64,000 nucleotides of DNA from an uncultured Draconibacterium sp. (GCF_913063105.1 NZ_CAJXYQ010000004.1:248001-312000); one strand, 5' to 3'. Positions 35,514 through 45,968 are shown, counted from the stretch's first letter. Numbers and translations: made by a program. The notes: generated by a model from the letters alone, not told the origin.

Positions 35514-36433
35514 TAGTTGCACTTAAAACGGTTGCACCCTTGTTCCTGGTTATTGCTATGGGAACCGTTTTTTCACGATCGAAAGTTTGCACTCCTGCCT
35601 GGATTGAAGTTTTAAACAAATATGCACTTTACATTGGCTTTCCGGCACTTGTTATTGCCTCGTTAATGACACTTGAAACGGGTGAGAATTCGTTTATCCA
35701 GCTTATTATTCACACTTCGGTTTACAACATTTGTTGCATGCTTCTGGCGTTTCCGGTGGCAAAGTTGCTAAAGTTAAAACAATCGATGCTACGCACCTTG
35801 TTTCTTATTTTGCCCTTTGGCAATATAGCTTACCTCGGTATTCCGGTGTTGCAAAATGCCTTTGGCGATGCTATTCTGCCGGTTGCAGCTATTATTTCGG
35901 CTATTTATCTGTTTTGGCTGCTTACGCTCGGAATTATTTTAGTGGAAGCCTATGGCGAAGAACAAACCAGCATAAAAAAACTAACACTAAGCCTGGCAAA
36001 AAACCCGTTGCTTTTATCCGTCTTTATTGGCATTGCCATTGTTATTTTTGGGATAAGACTCCCCCAAGTAGTGGAACAAACCATAACTATTTTCTCCAAC
36101 TCGGTTACAGCAGTGGTGTTGTTTGCTCTTGGTATTTTCCTTGGGAAACAGGAAATCGGGAAACTACGCGATTGGTACACAGTAGCTCTTTTGGTATGTA
36201 CAACAATGATCTTTTTCCCGTTCCTATTTTACATTTACCTGAAAGCAGTTGGGATGGATGGGGAACTGACAAAAGCCTCGATTATTGATGCCGCCATGCC
36301 ACTTGGCCTAACACCATACGTGCTTACGGTTCAATATAAACTGGAGTCGAAATTAGCTGCGCGAATAGTCGTTTTAGGCACCATCCTTTCTGTATTTATT
36401 ATTCCGCTGTGGATGGTTTGGATGAATAATTAA
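35501..36433 (+). CDS. AEC-family (auxin efflux carrier-like) transporter
   Basis: The 310-residue protein has about ten membrane helices in two inverted halves typical of AEC proteins, with LILPFGNIAYLGIPVLQNAFG in the first half and AAMPLGLTPYVLTVQY in the second. Bacterial members move small organic anions such as malate, but direction and substrate are unknown here. The ATG lies inside the end of the HAD phosphatase gene (13-base overlap). The 3' end overlaps by four bases with the convergent CobW-type gene. Confidence 0.88.
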   Translation: MGTLIVALKTVAPLFLVIAMGTVFSRSKVCTPAWIEVLNKYALYIGFPALVIASLMTLETGENSFIQLIIHTSVYNICCMLLAFPVAKLLKLKQSMLRTLFLILPFGNIAYLGIPVLQNAFGDAILPVAAIISAIYLFWLLTLGIILVEAYGEEQTSIKKLTLSLAKNPLLLSVFIGIAIVIFGIRLPQVVEQTITIFSNSVTAVVLFALGIFLGKQEIGKLRDWYTVALLVCTTMIFFPFLFYIYLKAVGMDGELTKASIIDAAMPLGLTPYVLTVQYKLESKLAARIVVLGTILSVFIIPLWMVWMNN

Positions 36434-37350
36434 GGCTCAAATTCAAGCGGCAGGTTATCGAGTTTCCCAATAAAAACTACCTGGCTTTCAGCTGCATTCA
36501 GCAACAATTCTCCTTCTTCCAGCTGAAAACGCCCACCCACTCCCTGTAAAATGTATTCAAAAGGTTCATTCTCAAAACACAAATAACCTTTACATCGGTA
36601 TATTTTATTTTTATAAATATCAAGCGTGTATTCCAGCCAATAAACAAAATCGGCCTTATTTATGGCTTGTTTAAATGTTAAAGTTTTTGTTTGAATTGTA
36701 TTGTGGCTGTTTGCGTAAGTTAGCAAGGTATACTCGTTTAATATGCGCTGTTGTATATTGTCGAGATTTAACGGGCCGGCATTCCCAAAGCATGCTGCCT
36801 GAATTACAGATAAAGGAGCTAAACGATGAAGCTTTTTCATTATTTCATCCACATTGATGCGGTCTACTCCATCAGTTTTATTTAAAAGAATAAGATCGGC
36901 AACATTTAATTGTTTTATGCTTATTTCCTCCTCCGGGTGATTTGTAAAATTCAGGGCATCAACTAAACAAACAGTACCGTTATAACGATATATTTCCCGA
37001 AGCATTTTATCGGCAAAAAAGGGTTGAATTACCGGTGCCGGATCGGCTATTCCCGTAGTCTCAATCAACAGGTGTTCTACATTTGGGAATCGTTCTGCCA
37101 GTTCTTTTAAAACCAATTCATATTCATCCGTAATGGTACAACATATGCAGCCCTGTTTTAATTCAAACATCTGGCTGGCGTCTACTCCCTTTATCAGTCT
37201 GGTATCAATAGGTACGTCGCCAAATTCGTTTTCAACCAATGCAAACTGCAGCTCCTGATTCTGTTTCAGCAAATAATTAATAAAAGTAGTTTTTCCGGCT
37301 CCCAGGAAGCCTGTTATTATGGTTACCGGTATTTTGGTTTCTCTACTCAA
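36430..37350 (-). CDS. CobW/YjiA-type G3E GTPase, metal chaperone
   Basis: The 306-residue protein has a Walker A motif (GFLGAGKT, 14-21), the conserved metal-binding CICC (Cys68, Cys70, Cys71), a Walker B region (LIETTGIADP) and the guanine motif NKTD, followed by a CobW C-terminal domain (about 215-300). Members use GTP to hand zinc, cobalt or another metal to target enzymes. No obvious client enzyme or zinc-importer gene is adjacent and no zinc-box operator could be recognised, so the metal is unassigned. The gene stands alone on the minus strand. Confidence 0.92.
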   Translation of the reverse strand: MSRETKIPVTIITGFLGAGKTTFINYLLKQNQELQFALVENEFGDVPIDTRLIKGVDASQMFELKQGCICCTITDEYELVLKELAERFPNVEHLLIETTGIADPAPVIQPFFADKMLREIYRYNGTVCLVDALNFTNHPEEEISIKQLNVADLILLNKTDGVDRINVDEIMKKLHRLAPLSVIQAACFGNAGPLNLDNIQQRILNEYTLLTYANSHNTIQTKTLTFKQAINKADFVYWLEYTLDIYKNKIYRCKGYLCFENEPFEYILQGVGGRFQLEEGELLLNAAESQVVFIGKLDNLPLEFEP

Positions 37351-37470
37351 AATAATTTAATGTAGTTTATTAATCAGCCTGCTTCCGGTTGAATTCTTTA
37401 AAGATTGAAAATTATTCTTTAGCATTATACAAATTTGCGATCTTTGCTACTACTCTATGCCCGGGGTCAG

Positions 37471-38232
37471 CTAGCCAAACACTCCCAAAAGGTTAAGAAT
37501 AACAATTACCATGGCACCAATAAGTACATAACGTACATATTTTGCACCGCCTTTTACCTGGAAATGAACACCCAGCCAGGCACCAATCATATTTCCTACG
37601 GCAAGAATAAGCCCGGCTACCACATCAACCTGTTTATGGTAAAAGAATATCGCGAGCGCACAAATGGTATATAAAAGAGCGATAAATACTTTTATAGCGT
37701 TGGCTTTAACCAAATCAAAACCAGCCCCTAAAACCAATGCTGCCAGCATAAAAAAACCTATTCCCATTTGAATAAAACCACCATAAACACCTACAAAAAA
37801 GAAAATTACATACTGCAGCAGGCTTGGTTTTGCATGAACCTTACCGGCTTTTTCTTTTACCCAGGCTTCGGGTTTTAGCACTACCACAAAAAGCATGACT
37901 ACCATTAATCCGGCAATTACATTTTTAAGCAGATCAACATTTATTTCTACAGCTATAAAAGCACCGGCTATAGCTCCAACTATTGCAGGCAAGGCTAGTC
38001 GGTAGTCGGTTTTCAAATCTATAATTTTCTTTTTTCTAAATGTGCTTACCGCAACTATATTCTGCAACACAATGGCAATACGGTTGGTTCCGTTTGCCAC
38101 ATTTGCCGGAAGCCCGATAAACATTAACAACGGAATGCTTAACATCGATCCGCCCCCTGCCGTAGTATTAATAAAACCGGCGGCTACGCCTGTTCCTACC
38201 AGCGCCAAAATAATATACCACTCTAATTCCAA
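37471..38232 (-). CDS. TauE/SafE-family permease
   Basis: The 253-residue protein has about eight membrane helices in two repeats, each starting with the family pattern: GVAAGFINTTAGGGSMLSIP in the first and GVYGGFIQMGIGFFMLAAL in the second. Family members export sulfite, sulfoacetate or related organosulfur compounds. The sulfatase in this window is 20 kb away, so no functional link is claimed. Monocistronic on the minus strand, 120 bp from the CobW gene start. Confidence 0.9.
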   Translation of the reverse strand: MELEWYIILALVGTGVAAGFINTTAGGGSMLSIPLLMFIGLPANVANGTNRIAIVLQNIVAVSTFRKKKIIDLKTDYRLALPAIVGAIAGAFIAVEINVDLLKNVIAGLMVVMLFVVVLKPEAWVKEKAGKVHAKPSLLQYVIFFFVGVYGGFIQMGIGFFMLAALVLGAGFDLVKANAIKVFIALLYTICALAIFFYHKQVDVVAGLILAVGNMIGAWLGVHFQVKGGAKYVRYVLIGAMVIVILNLLGVFG

Positions 38233-38367
38233 TTCTCTTGTATTTTAGTTAAGCGGCAAAGAAAACAAAATTCGATGAAAGAAAGTGCCATTGATTGGTC
38301 GGAACCTTTTTTGTTAAACAATGTTTTAATTAAAGACATTTATATCTTCTAATTTAAGTCTTCTCAA

Positions 38368-39534
38368 ATGAAAAATAGTATTGAGTATTTGTTAATTGTA
38401 ATAGCCCTTTTCTTTATGGCGTCGTGTAATGAATCGAACAACCAGTTACAAACAAATTTACCGGTTTTTCAGCTCGATAAATTTGAAGCCAACCTTGTTG
38501 ATTATATCACAGCATCTGGCAAAGAACCTGTTGCCTGGGCTTATACCATCAGCCACAATGGTCAGTTAGAACGTTCATTCGCTTCAGGCAAAGCGCAAAC
38601 AGCTGATGATAACAATATAAATTTCACTTTAAACAAAGAAATAAATATTGCAAGTGTTACCAAGTTTTATACAGCAATTGCTGTTATGCAATTACTAAAG
38701 ATGAATGATTTAGACGAAAATGCGATTATTGATGACTGGCTTCCGGACTCATGGAATCCCGGACCTGCAATTAACAATCTGAGTTTTTCCGACCTTTTAA
38801 AACAACAATCAGGACTTCAAAGTGTAAATACCGATTTCGACAATACATTAAGCTACAATGGAATTAAAAACTGCATTGAAACCGGTGTGGTTAAACTAAA
38901 AACCTACGAGTATCTGAATGTTAATTTTGCCCTCTTCCGAATACTTATTCCTTCCTTGTTAAAAGGAGCGATACCTGCTTTAAATATAGATATTGAGAGT
39001 GATGCAGATACGCAGTACTGGTATCGTTTTTATATGCAAGAGTACATTTTTAATGTTACCGGATCTTCCAATGTTACATGCACGCCAGAAGACAGAAGTA
39101 CTGCCACATTGTACTATCATGTTGATGATCCGGCTTTAAACAGACAAGGTGTTTATTATGCCGATTGGAATAAATGGTGTGGAGGTGGTGGTTATTTTAT
39201 GACTGCCATTGAAATGGCAAAAGTTAATGCCTATTTCGAACATACAGAACTATTGGTAACCAAGGAGCAACGCGATATTATGAAAGCAAATCGTTTTGGT
39301 ATGGATCGCGAAGATCCATCAAGAGAGATTAATGGCTCCTATTATGGGAAAAACGGATCTATTGGAAACAGCGACGATCCCAGTGAAACGCAAGGTGTAC
39401 GAACACAAGTGGTAATTTTCCCGTCGACCGGTATTGATTGTGTTGTGGTTATGAATTGCCAGGGAGTTCAACTTAAAGATGGCGCATCCTTACGACAAAC
39501 CATTTACAATGCCTATAATGATGCATGGGAATAA
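38368..39534 (+). CDS. Serine hydrolase lipoprotein, class C beta-lactamase fold
   Basis: The 388-residue protein has a lipoprotein signal (Cys20 in FMASC) and the penicillin-binding fold: Ser96-x-x-Lys99 in IASVTKF and the Tyr182-x-Asn184 motif in YEYLNVNF. The third motif is not a classical KTG; KNGSIG is in roughly the right place. Such proteins range from esterases to D-aminopeptidases, and antibiotic hydrolysis should not be assumed. It stands alone on the plus strand and ends before a bidirectional terminator. Confidence 0.85.
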   Translation: MKNSIEYLLIVIALFFMASCNESNNQLQTNLPVFQLDKFEANLVDYITASGKEPVAWAYTISHNGQLERSFASGKAQTADDNNINFTLNKEINIASVTKFYTAIAVMQLLKMNDLDENAIIDDWLPDSWNPGPAINNLSFSDLLKQQSGLQSVNTDFDNTLSYNGIKNCIETGVVKLKTYEYLNVNFALFRILIPSLLKGAIPALNIDIESDADTQYWYRFYMQEYIFNVTGSSNVTCTPEDRSTATLYYHVDDPALNRQGVYYADWNKWCGGGGYFMTAIEMAKVNAYFEHTELLVTKEQRDIMKANRFGMDREDPSREINGSYYGKNGSIGNSDDPSETQGVRTQVVIFPSTGIDCVVVMNCQGVQLKDGASLRQTIYNAYNDAWE

Positions 39535-39562
39535 GCTAGCAGAAACTTAGATTAAAAAAAAT

Positions 39563-39600
39563 GAAGCCGAAAAATCAAACAGTTTTTTCGGCTTCGTTTT
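39563..39600. terminator. Bidirectional terminator between serine hydrolase and glyA
   Basis: GAAGCCGAAAAA pairs with TTTTTCGGCTTC over a short loop. An A run lies before and a T run after, so it can stop both convergent genes. Confidence 0.85.
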
Positions 39601-39664
39601 TACTAATTTATTCAATACAACCAGATAAAAATACTGGCCCCATCAATAATTTATTTTCTATTAT

Positions 39665-40945
39665 CTAATAGGCAAAAAGAGGGAAATCCTTCATCATGGC
39701 ATGAACTTTTTCACCAACAGCTTTAATGTAAGCATCATTATCGATGTTGGCAATACAGTCGTCAATTAACTGAACAATTTCAGGCATAAGATCTTCTTTT
39801 ACGCCACGGGTTGTAATGGCCGGTGTACCAACGCGTAATCCCGACGTTTGGAATGGTGAACGGCTATCAAACGGAACCATGTTTTTATTAATGGTTATTT
39901 CAGCATTCACGATCGTATTTTCAACAATTTTACCCGTAATTTCAGGATACTTGGTACGTAAGTCAATCAACATCGAGTGGTTGTCGGTTCCGCCCGAAAT
40001 AACCTTGTACCCAAGGTCAACAAAAGCCTGCGCCATTACTGCCGCATTTTTTTTCACCTGCGCCTGATATTCCTTATACGATGGATCCAGCGCTTCGCCA
40101 AATGCAACTGCTTTTGCTGCTATTACATGCTCGAGTGGTCCGCCTTGCTGCCCCGGAAAAACTGCCGAATCAAGCAACGACGACATTTTTCGCACCACGC
40201 CTTTTGGGGTTGTAATTCCCCATGGGTTATCAAAATCTTCGCCCATAAGAATAATACCACCGCGCGGCCCACGCAAGGTTTTATGTGTAGTTGATGTTAC
40301 AACGTGCGCGTATTTAACCGGATTATCTAACAAACCGGCAGCAATTAAACCAGCCGGATGTGCCATATCTACCATAAACAATGCACCAACGCTATCGGCA
40401 ATTTCGCGCATACGTTTGTAGTCCCATTCGCGACTGTAGGCCGATGCACCACCAATAATCAGTTTTGGTTTGTGCTCGTTTGCCAGCGCTTCCATTTCTT
40501 CGTAATCAACCATTCCGGTATCTTCCTTCACCTTGTAGGCAACAGGCTTGTATAAAATACCCGACGAGTTTACATGCGAACCATGCGAAAGGTGGCCTCC
40601 ATGCGACAAATCAAGCCCCAGAAAAGTATCACCCGGTTTTAGTATTACGCTTAACACCGCCGCGTTGGCCTGCGCACCCGAGTGTGGCTGCACATTAGCC
40701 CAAACAGCCCCGTATAATTCTTTAATACGGTCGATGGCCAATTGCTCGGTCATGTCAACAAACTGGCAACCACCATAATAACGTTTTCCGGGGTAACCTT
40801 CAGCATATTTATTGGTCATTACCGAACCCATTGCTTCCATAACCTGTTCGCTCACAAAGTTTTCCGAAGCAATCAATTCAATTCCGCCCAACTGGCGCTG
40901 GTGTTCTTTCTTGATAATATCAAAAACCAAAGTATCTCTCTTCAT
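39665..40945 (-). CDS. glyA: Serine hydroxymethyltransferase
   Basis: The 426-residue PLP enzyme interconverts serine and glycine with transfer of a one-carbon unit to tetrahydrofolate in the cytoplasm. Visible signatures are [11 protein letters not shown] at the N-terminus, [28 protein letters not shown], and Lys222 in [14 protein letters not shown], which binds PLP. Length is normal. It is alone on the minus strand, with a -7 type promoter element 33 bases upstream of the start codon. Confidence 0.98.
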   Translation of the reverse strand: MKRDTLVFDIIKKEHQRQLGGIELIASENFVSEQVMEAMGSVMTNKYAEGYPGKRYYGGCQFVDMTEQLAIDRIKELYGAVWANVQPHSGAQANAAVLSVILKPGDTFLGLDLSHGGHLSHGSHVNSSGILYKPVAYKVKEDTGMVDYEEMEALANEHKPKLIIGGASAYSREWDYKRMREIADSVGALFMVDMAHPAGLIAAGLLDNPVKYAHVVTSTTHKTLRGPRGGIILMGEDFDNPWGITTPKGVVRKMSSLLDSAVFPGQQGGPLEHVIAAKAVAFGEALDPSYKEYQAQVKKNAAVMAQAFVDLGYKVISGGTDNHSMLIDLRTKYPEITGKIVENTIVNAEITINKNMVPFDSRSPFQTSGLRVGTPAITTRGVKEDLMPEIVQLIDDCIANIDNDAYIKAVGEKVHAMMKDFPLFAY

Positions 40946-40977
40946 CGTGTAACTGAATTTATTTTAAATATGAATGC

Positions 40978-40985
40978 CAAAGTTA
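40978..40985 (-). promoter_or_regulatory. glyA -7 promoter element
   Basis: TAACTTTG on the minus strand fits TAnnTTTG, the Bacteroidota -7 element. No good -33 TTTG is seen at the usual spacing. Confidence 0.45.
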
Positions 40986-41041
40986 ATACATTTTAATTCA
41001 GCGCCTTGTTCATTAAATATAGTTTTCAGGAGAATTTTAAA

Positions 41042-41231
41042 AGAATTAAGATAAAACGGTTTGGCTGGCTAACGGGCTTTCCGCTTAAGTTGCCAAACAG
41101 TTTGCGGTTCTGCCAACGCCACGCAGGTAGCTCTCCTGGTTCGCTCCTGTCCGTCGGGCATCACGTGCAAACTGTTTTTTGGCAAGCTGTCGCTGCAATC
41201 CCTGCCAGTCTGTAGCGAGGTTTTTAATTCT
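41042..41231. repeat. GC-rich inverted-repeat element, about 190 bp, MITE-like
   Basis: Inside an AT-rich gap (40946-41324, no gene) sits a patch of clearly higher GC. It is bounded by AGAATTAA (41042-41049) and TTAATTCT (41224-41231), an eight-base inverted repeat. Within it, GCCAAACAGTTTGC (41092-41105) is matched by GCAAACTGTTTTTTGGC (41167-41183) with a three-base insertion, around a 61-base loop. A shorter TTTGGC / GCCAAA pair and an imperfect CGCTGCA / TGTAGCG pair add to the folding. No protein-coding sense is visible. It could be a small non-autonomous mobile repeat, an integron-type recombination site, or a structured RNA. The first seems most likely, but one copy cannot decide. Confidence 0.5.
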
Positions 41232-41324
41232 AAAAAAACTTTTACAGCCCATTAAACCTTTAGGGTAAAAAGCAATCCATTGGTAATAAAGTTAACTTGT
41301 AACAACAAAAAAATTAATTAGCAG

Positions 41325-41747
41325 ATGAAGAAGTTTATATTTCCATTGATGTTAGCATTAATTACCTTGCTAAGCGCCTGTAAACAAGGCAATAACAATA
41401 ACTCATCGGCACCACAGGGCCCCGGAAATTTTAACCCGGAAGAAATGGTAAACCGCCAATTAGAGGAGTTAAACAAAATACTTGTATTTATCGACGATCA
41501 GGAAGAAAAAATGCGCGAGGTACTTTCGGCAGGCATGAAAAACATGATGGATATGCGCGAAGAGATGCGCAACGGTGATGGCGACCGTGAGAGTATGCGC
41601 GAAGCAATGATGCAGGCCCGTGAAGAACAAAATGCAAAAGTGAAGGAAATTTTGTCGGATGAACAGTGGGAGAAATACCAAGCTTTTGAAGCAGAAAGGC
41701 GTTCGCGTCGCGGGCAAGGTGGTGGCCCCGGTGGACGACCACAATAA
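41325..41747 (+). CDS. Met-rich small lipoprotein, Spy/CpxP-like
   Basis: The 140-residue protein has a lipoprotein signal (Cys19 in LLSAC), a Gly/Asn/Pro linker (20-42), and a helical region (about 43-125) dense in Met, Glu and Arg (for example AGMKNMMDMREEM), with DEQWEKYQAFE near the end. This resembles the short helical LTxxQ/Spy-type periplasmic proteins that sense or buffer metals or unfolded proteins. The tail is Gly/Arg/Pro-rich (RRGQGGGPGGRP). Function is inferred only from this general likeness. It stands alone and ends in a bidirectional terminator shared with sucB. Confidence 0.7.
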   Translation: MKKFIFPLMLALITLLSACKQGNNNNSSAPQGPGNFNPEEMVNRQLEELNKILVFIDDQEEKMREVLSAGMKNMMDMREEMRNGDGDRESMREAMMQAREEQNAKVKEILSDEQWEKYQAFEAERRSRRGQGGGPGGRPQ

Positions 41748-41754
41748 ATCAAAA

Positions 41755-41792
41755 AAAAATGCCATCTGAATTATTTCAGATGGCATTTTTTT
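41755..41792. terminator. Bidirectional terminator between lipoprotein gene and sucB
   Basis: ATGCCATCTGAA (41759-41770) pairs perfectly with TTCAGATGGCAT (41775-41786), flanked by A and T runs. Confidence 0.9.
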
Positions 41793-41799
41793 GAGGACT

Positions 41800-43041
41800 T
41801 TAAATTCCTAACAAAAGCTCGCCGGCATCTTTTCCGCCGGTAAACATCCGTTCCGGATTTTCAATCAACTCCTTCACTTTAACTAAAAATCCTACCGAAT
41901 CTTTTCCATCAATAATACGGTGGTCGTATGATAATGCCACATACATCATCGGGCGAATTACCACCTGACCGTTAATCGCCACAGGGCGTTCAACAATATT
42001 GTGCATACCCAAAATACCTGATTGCGGAGGATTAATAATCGGCGTTGACAACAAGCTGCCAAATACACCTCCGTTGGTAATGGTAAAAGTACCACCGCTT
42101 AATTCTTCAACCGTAATTTTTTTATTTCGTGCTTTTTCGGCCAGTTGTTTGATTTCCAACTCTATTGCGGCAACCGATTTACTTTCGGCATTGCGCACTA
42201 TTGGCACCATCAAACCTTTTGGTGTTGATACAGCAATACCTACATCAACAAACTTCGGCATTACAATTTCATCACCATCAATTTGCGCATTTACCATTGG
42301 GTGATAATCCATGGCAATGGCAACGGCTTTGGTAAAAAACGACATAAAGCCTACTTTAAACCCGTGTGCTTCAACAAATTTATTCTGATATTTTTTACGT
42401 AATTCCATTACGTAACTCATATCAATTTCGTTAAAAGTAGTAAGCATTGCTGTCTCGTTTTTCACCGAAACAAGGCGCGCACTTAACTTCCTTCTCAGGC
42501 TCGACATACGCTGACGTTCTTCGTCGCGTGTGGCTTCTTTTTGCGGTATAGCAGGCGATATAGCTTGCGGTGCATTAACCACGGCCTCCACTTCTTTTTT
42601 CCCGAGGCGCTTCAGACCATTAATCACATCATCAACCGATAAGCCATGCTCTTTCATTACCTCTTTGGCCACCGAGGTAACCTTTACCTTGTCGTGCTCA
42701 ACCGACACCGACACCGCCGGTTTCTCTTCAGTTTTTGCTGCTGTGCTTTCCGGCTTCGCTTCTTCTTCAGCAGGCGCAGTTTTTGGTGCGGCAGCAGGGG
42801 CCTCAACGCTGGTATCTATGATACACACCACGGCACCCACTTCAACGGCTTCGCCTTCGGCCGCTTTAATTTCAATTTTTCCACCTTCGCTGGCAACGAT
42901 GGTAAGTGTGGCTTTATCCGATTCTACTTCAGCTATTTCCTGATCTTTGGCAACTACAGCTCCATCTTCAACAAGCCAATTGCCAATTTCAACTTCGGTT
43001 ATCGATTCTCCCGGACTGGGAACTTTGATTTCAATAAACAT
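41800..43041 (-). CDS. sucB: 2-oxoglutarate dehydrogenase E2 (dihydrolipoyl succinyltransferase)
   Basis: The 413-residue enzyme passes the succinyl group from E1 to coenzyme A in the TCA cycle. It has one lipoyl domain with Lys43 in [10 protein letters not shown], an Ala/Glu/Pro-rich linker (about 78-108), an E3/E1-binding domain (about 110-150, [19 protein letters not shown]) and the catalytic domain with His374-x-x-x-Asp378 ([11 protein letters not shown]). It follows sucA by 11 bp on the same strand, so they form an operon. The E3 component is not here, as usual. Confidence 0.96.
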   Translation of the reverse strand: MFIEIKVPSPGESITEVEIGNWLVEDGAVVAKDQEIAEVESDKATLTIVASEGGKIEIKAAEGEAVEVGAVVCIIDTSVEAPAAAPKTAPAEEEAKPESTAAKTEEKPAVSVSVEHDKVKVTSVAKEVMKEHGLSVDDVINGLKRLGKKEVEAVVNAPQAISPAIPQKEATRDEERQRMSSLRRKLSARLVSVKNETAMLTTFNEIDMSYVMELRKKYQNKFVEAHGFKVGFMSFFTKAVAIAMDYHPMVNAQIDGDEIVMPKFVDVGIAVSTPKGLMVPIVRNAESKSVAAIELEIKQLAEKARNKKITVEELSGGTFTITNGGVFGSLLSTPIINPPQSGILGMHNIVERPVAINGQVVIRPMMYVALSYDHRIIDGKDSVGFLVKVKELIENPERMFTGGKDAGELLLGI

Positions 43042-43052
43042 ACTTTGGTTTT

Positions 43053-45788
43053 TTATGACGCTACAACTTCTTTTTCTTCAAATACTGATTGCAAAATCAG
43101 GTCGAGGCCCTTTTTGTGTTTATCCATCAGACCAACTGCAGGGCTGGCACTTTCAGGGCGAGCAACTACCCTAAATCCAACACAATCCAGTTTACGGTTA
43201 ATAAATGGCCATGCCCCCATGTTTTCAGGTTCGTCTTGCGCCCAAATTAATTCTTTTGCATTCGAATATTTTTTCTGTATCGCTGCAATCTGTTTATTTG
43301 GGATCGGATATAACTGTTCCATTCGAACAATGGCTGCATTGTTTATTCCATTTTCGTTTTTGTGTTTTAACAAATCGTAGTACAACCTTCCGGAGGTAAA
43401 AACAATTTTCTCAATCAGTTCCGGCTCTGCCACCGGGTCATCAATAACTTCCTGGAAATACCCTTCAGCAAACTCCTCAATTTTTGAGGTAACCATAGGG
43501 TGGCGCAATAAACTCTTGGGTGTAAACACCACCAATGGCAGGCGCATTTTCATTTTTACCTGACGACGCAACAAATGGAACATATTAGCCGGCGTTGTTG
43601 GCAATACGATTTGAATATTGTTGTTGGCAGCCAATTCGAGGAAACGTTCAAGGCGAGCCGATGAATGTTCGGGCCCCTGCCCCTCGAAACCATGTGGCAA
43701 AAATAACACCAGGCCATTCATCAGTCCCCATTTCTCGAATGCAGAAGTTAGGTATTGATCGATAATTACCTGTGCCACATTGTGGAAATCACCGAACTGA
43801 GCCTCCCAAATCGTTAAACCATTAGGCTCTGATAACGCATAACCGTATTCAAACCCCATAACGGCATACTCCGATAAAGGAGAATTGTACACCTTAAACC
43901 TGGCCTGATTTTCAGCAATATGCTTCAACGGAAAGTATTTGTCTTCAGTTCCTTCAATAATAAAGGCGGCATGGCGGTGAGCAAAAGTTCCGCGCTCGCT
44001 GTCTTGCCCGCTTAAACGTACCGGGTGCCCCTCCGCAACCAATGTTCCGTAGGCGAGCAATTCGCCCATTGCCCAGTCCAAACGGTTGTCGTGCAGCATC
44101 ATTTTCCGGTCGGAAATTATGCGATTTACCTTTTTGAAAAATGGCAGATCGTTAGGCAAAGTGTTTATTTTTTCGGCAATGCTTAAAATGGTTTCTTCAC
44201 CAACACCTGTTTCAACAGGTTCGTTAAAAATGGCTTTTGACGGCATTTCATAATTTTCGAAATCTTTTACCAGGAACTTCCGAATCTGCAACTTTTCAAT
44301 TTTCTCCGACTCCTTGTATTTTCCTTCCAAAAACTGATCAAATTCCCGAACTTTCTCCCTCGATTCTTCATGCGACTGAATTCCCATCTCGTTGAGCTTA
44401 TCGGCATAAATGTCGCGTGGATTTTTATGGCGGGCAATGGCTTTGTATAACATGGGTTGGGTAAAACGCGGTTCGTCTCCTTCGTTGTGTCCGTATTTAC
44501 GATAGCACAATATATCCACAAATACATCCGATTGAAATTTCTGACGAAACTCCATTGCCAGTTTTATGGTCCAGATCAAAGCCTCCACATCGTCGCCATT
44601 TACATGGAATACGGGCGAGCGTGTTACTTTTGCCACATCGGTGCAGTAAGTACTCGACCGTGCCTCAAGGTATGGCGTTGTAAATCCTACCTGGTTGTTA
44701 ATAACAAGGTGAATGGTACCACCGGTTTTATAGCCCGGCAGCTGCGCCATTTGAACGGTTTCGTATACCACTCCCTGCGTGGCAATTGCAGCGTCGCCAT
44801 GAATTACAATGGCCGCAGCTTTGCTGTAATCGCGCTGGTATTCGTATTCGATTTGCGAACGTACCATTCCCTGCACAATCGGGGCAACTGTTTCAAGATG
44901 CGATGGATTGGGCAATAATTTCAATTTTACTTTTTTGCCAAAATCGGTTACCACCTCATTCTCGTAGCCCAGGTGGTATTTTACATCACCCTGTGCAATA
45001 TCATCCTCGTATTCGGTAGCATAAAATTCCTTAAAAATATTTTGGTAAGGTTTTTCAAGAATATTGGCAAGGACATTTAATCGGCCACGATGTGCCATTC
45101 CCAAAATAAACTCTTCCATTCCCAGTTCGGCACCGCGTTCAATAACCGCATCAAGTGCCGGAATTAGTGCTTCGGCTCCTTCAAGCGAGAAACGTTTCTG
45201 CCCCACAAACTTTTTATGGATAAAGTTCTCGAATCCAACCGCAAGTTTCAGGTGGTAATAAAAATGCTTGCGTTTTTCATCAGAGTAGGGTTCCGAATTT
45301 TTTGTACTTTCCATTCGCTCGCGCAACCACTTTACCACTTCGGGCTTTCGCATGTACACATACTCAACACCAACCGATCGGCAATAGGTATCTTCTAAAT
45401 GAGCAACAATATCTTTTAATTTTGCAGGTCCGATGCCAATCTCATTACCTGCCTGAAAAGTCTTTTCCAGATCTGCTTTTTCCAATCCAAAGTTCTCAAT
45501 ATCCAGTGTTGGCGTATAAGTACGTCGAGCCCTAACAGGGTTTGTACGCGTAAACAAGTGTCCGCGCTGACGATAACCGTGAATAAGATTTAAAATGGCA
45601 AATTCCTTATCGATATTGTCTAATTTTACCCCTGTTGGTTTTTCGGGGTAATGTTTTCGGGCCAGTTCAAAACCCGAGAAAAACTGTTGCCAGCTCTTGT
45701 CTACCGATTCAGGATCATGAAGATAAGACTGGTAAAGGTTTTCGATCGCCTCGAGTTCCTGGTTTCCCACAGACGAAAATTTATCCAT
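43053..45788 (-). CDS. sucA: 2-oxoglutarate dehydrogenase E1
   Basis: The 911-residue thiamine-diphosphate enzyme decarboxylates 2-oxoglutarate. Visible are the N-terminal E2-binding segment ([16 protein letters not shown]), the first catalytic half with [11 protein letters not shown] and [15 protein letters not shown], the thiamine motif GDDVEALIW, and the second half with [16 protein letters not shown] and [14 protein letters not shown]. Length is normal for the family. It starts the sucA-sucB operon and is preceded on the minus strand by a -7 type promoter element and a leader of about 85 bases. Confidence 0.97.
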   Translation of the reverse strand: MDKFSSVGNQELEAIENLYQSYLHDPESVDKSWQQFFSGFELARKHYPEKPTGVKLDNIDKEFAILNLIHGYRQRGHLFTRTNPVRARRTYTPTLDIENFGLEKADLEKTFQAGNEIGIGPAKLKDIVAHLEDTYCRSVGVEYVYMRKPEVVKWLRERMESTKNSEPYSDEKRKHFYYHLKLAVGFENFIHKKFVGQKRFSLEGAEALIPALDAVIERGAELGMEEFILGMAHRGRLNVLANILEKPYQNIFKEFYATEYEDDIAQGDVKYHLGYENEVVTDFGKKVKLKLLPNPSHLETVAPIVQGMVRSQIEYEYQRDYSKAAAIVIHGDAAIATQGVVYETVQMAQLPGYKTGGTIHLVINNQVGFTTPYLEARSSTYCTDVAKVTRSPVFHVNGDDVEALIWTIKLAMEFRQKFQSDVFVDILCYRKYGHNEGDEPRFTQPMLYKAIARHKNPRDIYADKLNEMGIQSHEESREKVREFDQFLEGKYKESEKIEKLQIRKFLVKDFENYEMPSKAIFNEPVETGVGEETILSIAEKINTLPNDLPFFKKVNRIISDRKMMLHDNRLDWAMGELLAYGTLVAEGHPVRLSGQDSERGTFAHRHAAFIIEGTEDKYFPLKHIAENQARFKVYNSPLSEYAVMGFEYGYALSEPNGLTIWEAQFGDFHNVAQVIIDQYLTSAFEKWGLMNGLVLFLPHGFEGQGPEHSSARLERFLELAANNNIQIVLPTTPANMFHLLRRQVKMKMRLPLVVFTPKSLLRHPMVTSKIEEFAEGYFQEVIDDPVAEPELIEKIVFTSGRLYYDLLKHKNENGINNAAIVRMEQLYPIPNKQIAAIQKKYSNAKELIWAQDEPENMGAWPFINRKLDCVGFRVVARPESASPAVGLMDKHKKGLDLILQSVFEEKEVVAS

Positions 45789-45873
45789 AGTTGATTTTTA
45801 ATTAACTTTTATATGATACAGAAGAAACAATGCATTATTTTTATTGTTTAGCAGTATCACTGTTTTTTACAAC

Positions 45874-45881
45874 CAAATTTA
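45874..45881 (-). promoter_or_regulatory. sucA -7 promoter element
   Basis: TAAATTTG on the minus strand fits TAnnTTTG. It lies 85 bases before the sucA ATG, back to back with the DUF4293 promoter. The -33 element is not clear. Confidence 0.45.
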
Positions 45882-45922
45882 GTCTTTCCTGACGATTTTT
45901 AACCATCACTAAAGGATTTGAT

Positions 45923-45952
45923 TTTGAGAAATAGTTGGATTGGCTATTTTTG
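45923..45952 (+). promoter_or_regulatory. Promoter of the DUF4293 gene
   Basis: TTTG at 45923-45926 and TATTTTTG at 45945-45952 are 18 bases apart, close to the Bacteroidota -33/-7 consensus. The start codon at 45969 gives a leader of about ten bases. Confidence 0.6.
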
Positions 45953-45968
45953 CTGAAAATTTAAAACA

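Noticed and set aside
41050..41225. Integron attC site or tRNA-like fold in the GC-rich element
   Set aside because: No exact GTTRRRY / RYYYAAC core pair and no integrase in the window; the repeats do not form a cloverleaf. Kept only as an inverted-repeat element.
42646..43380. 244-codon open frame on the plus strand over the sucB/sucA junction
   Set aside because: It lies opposite two certain genes, has a composition rich in Phe, Cys and His, and shows no signal or motif. It is a by-product of coding on the other strand.
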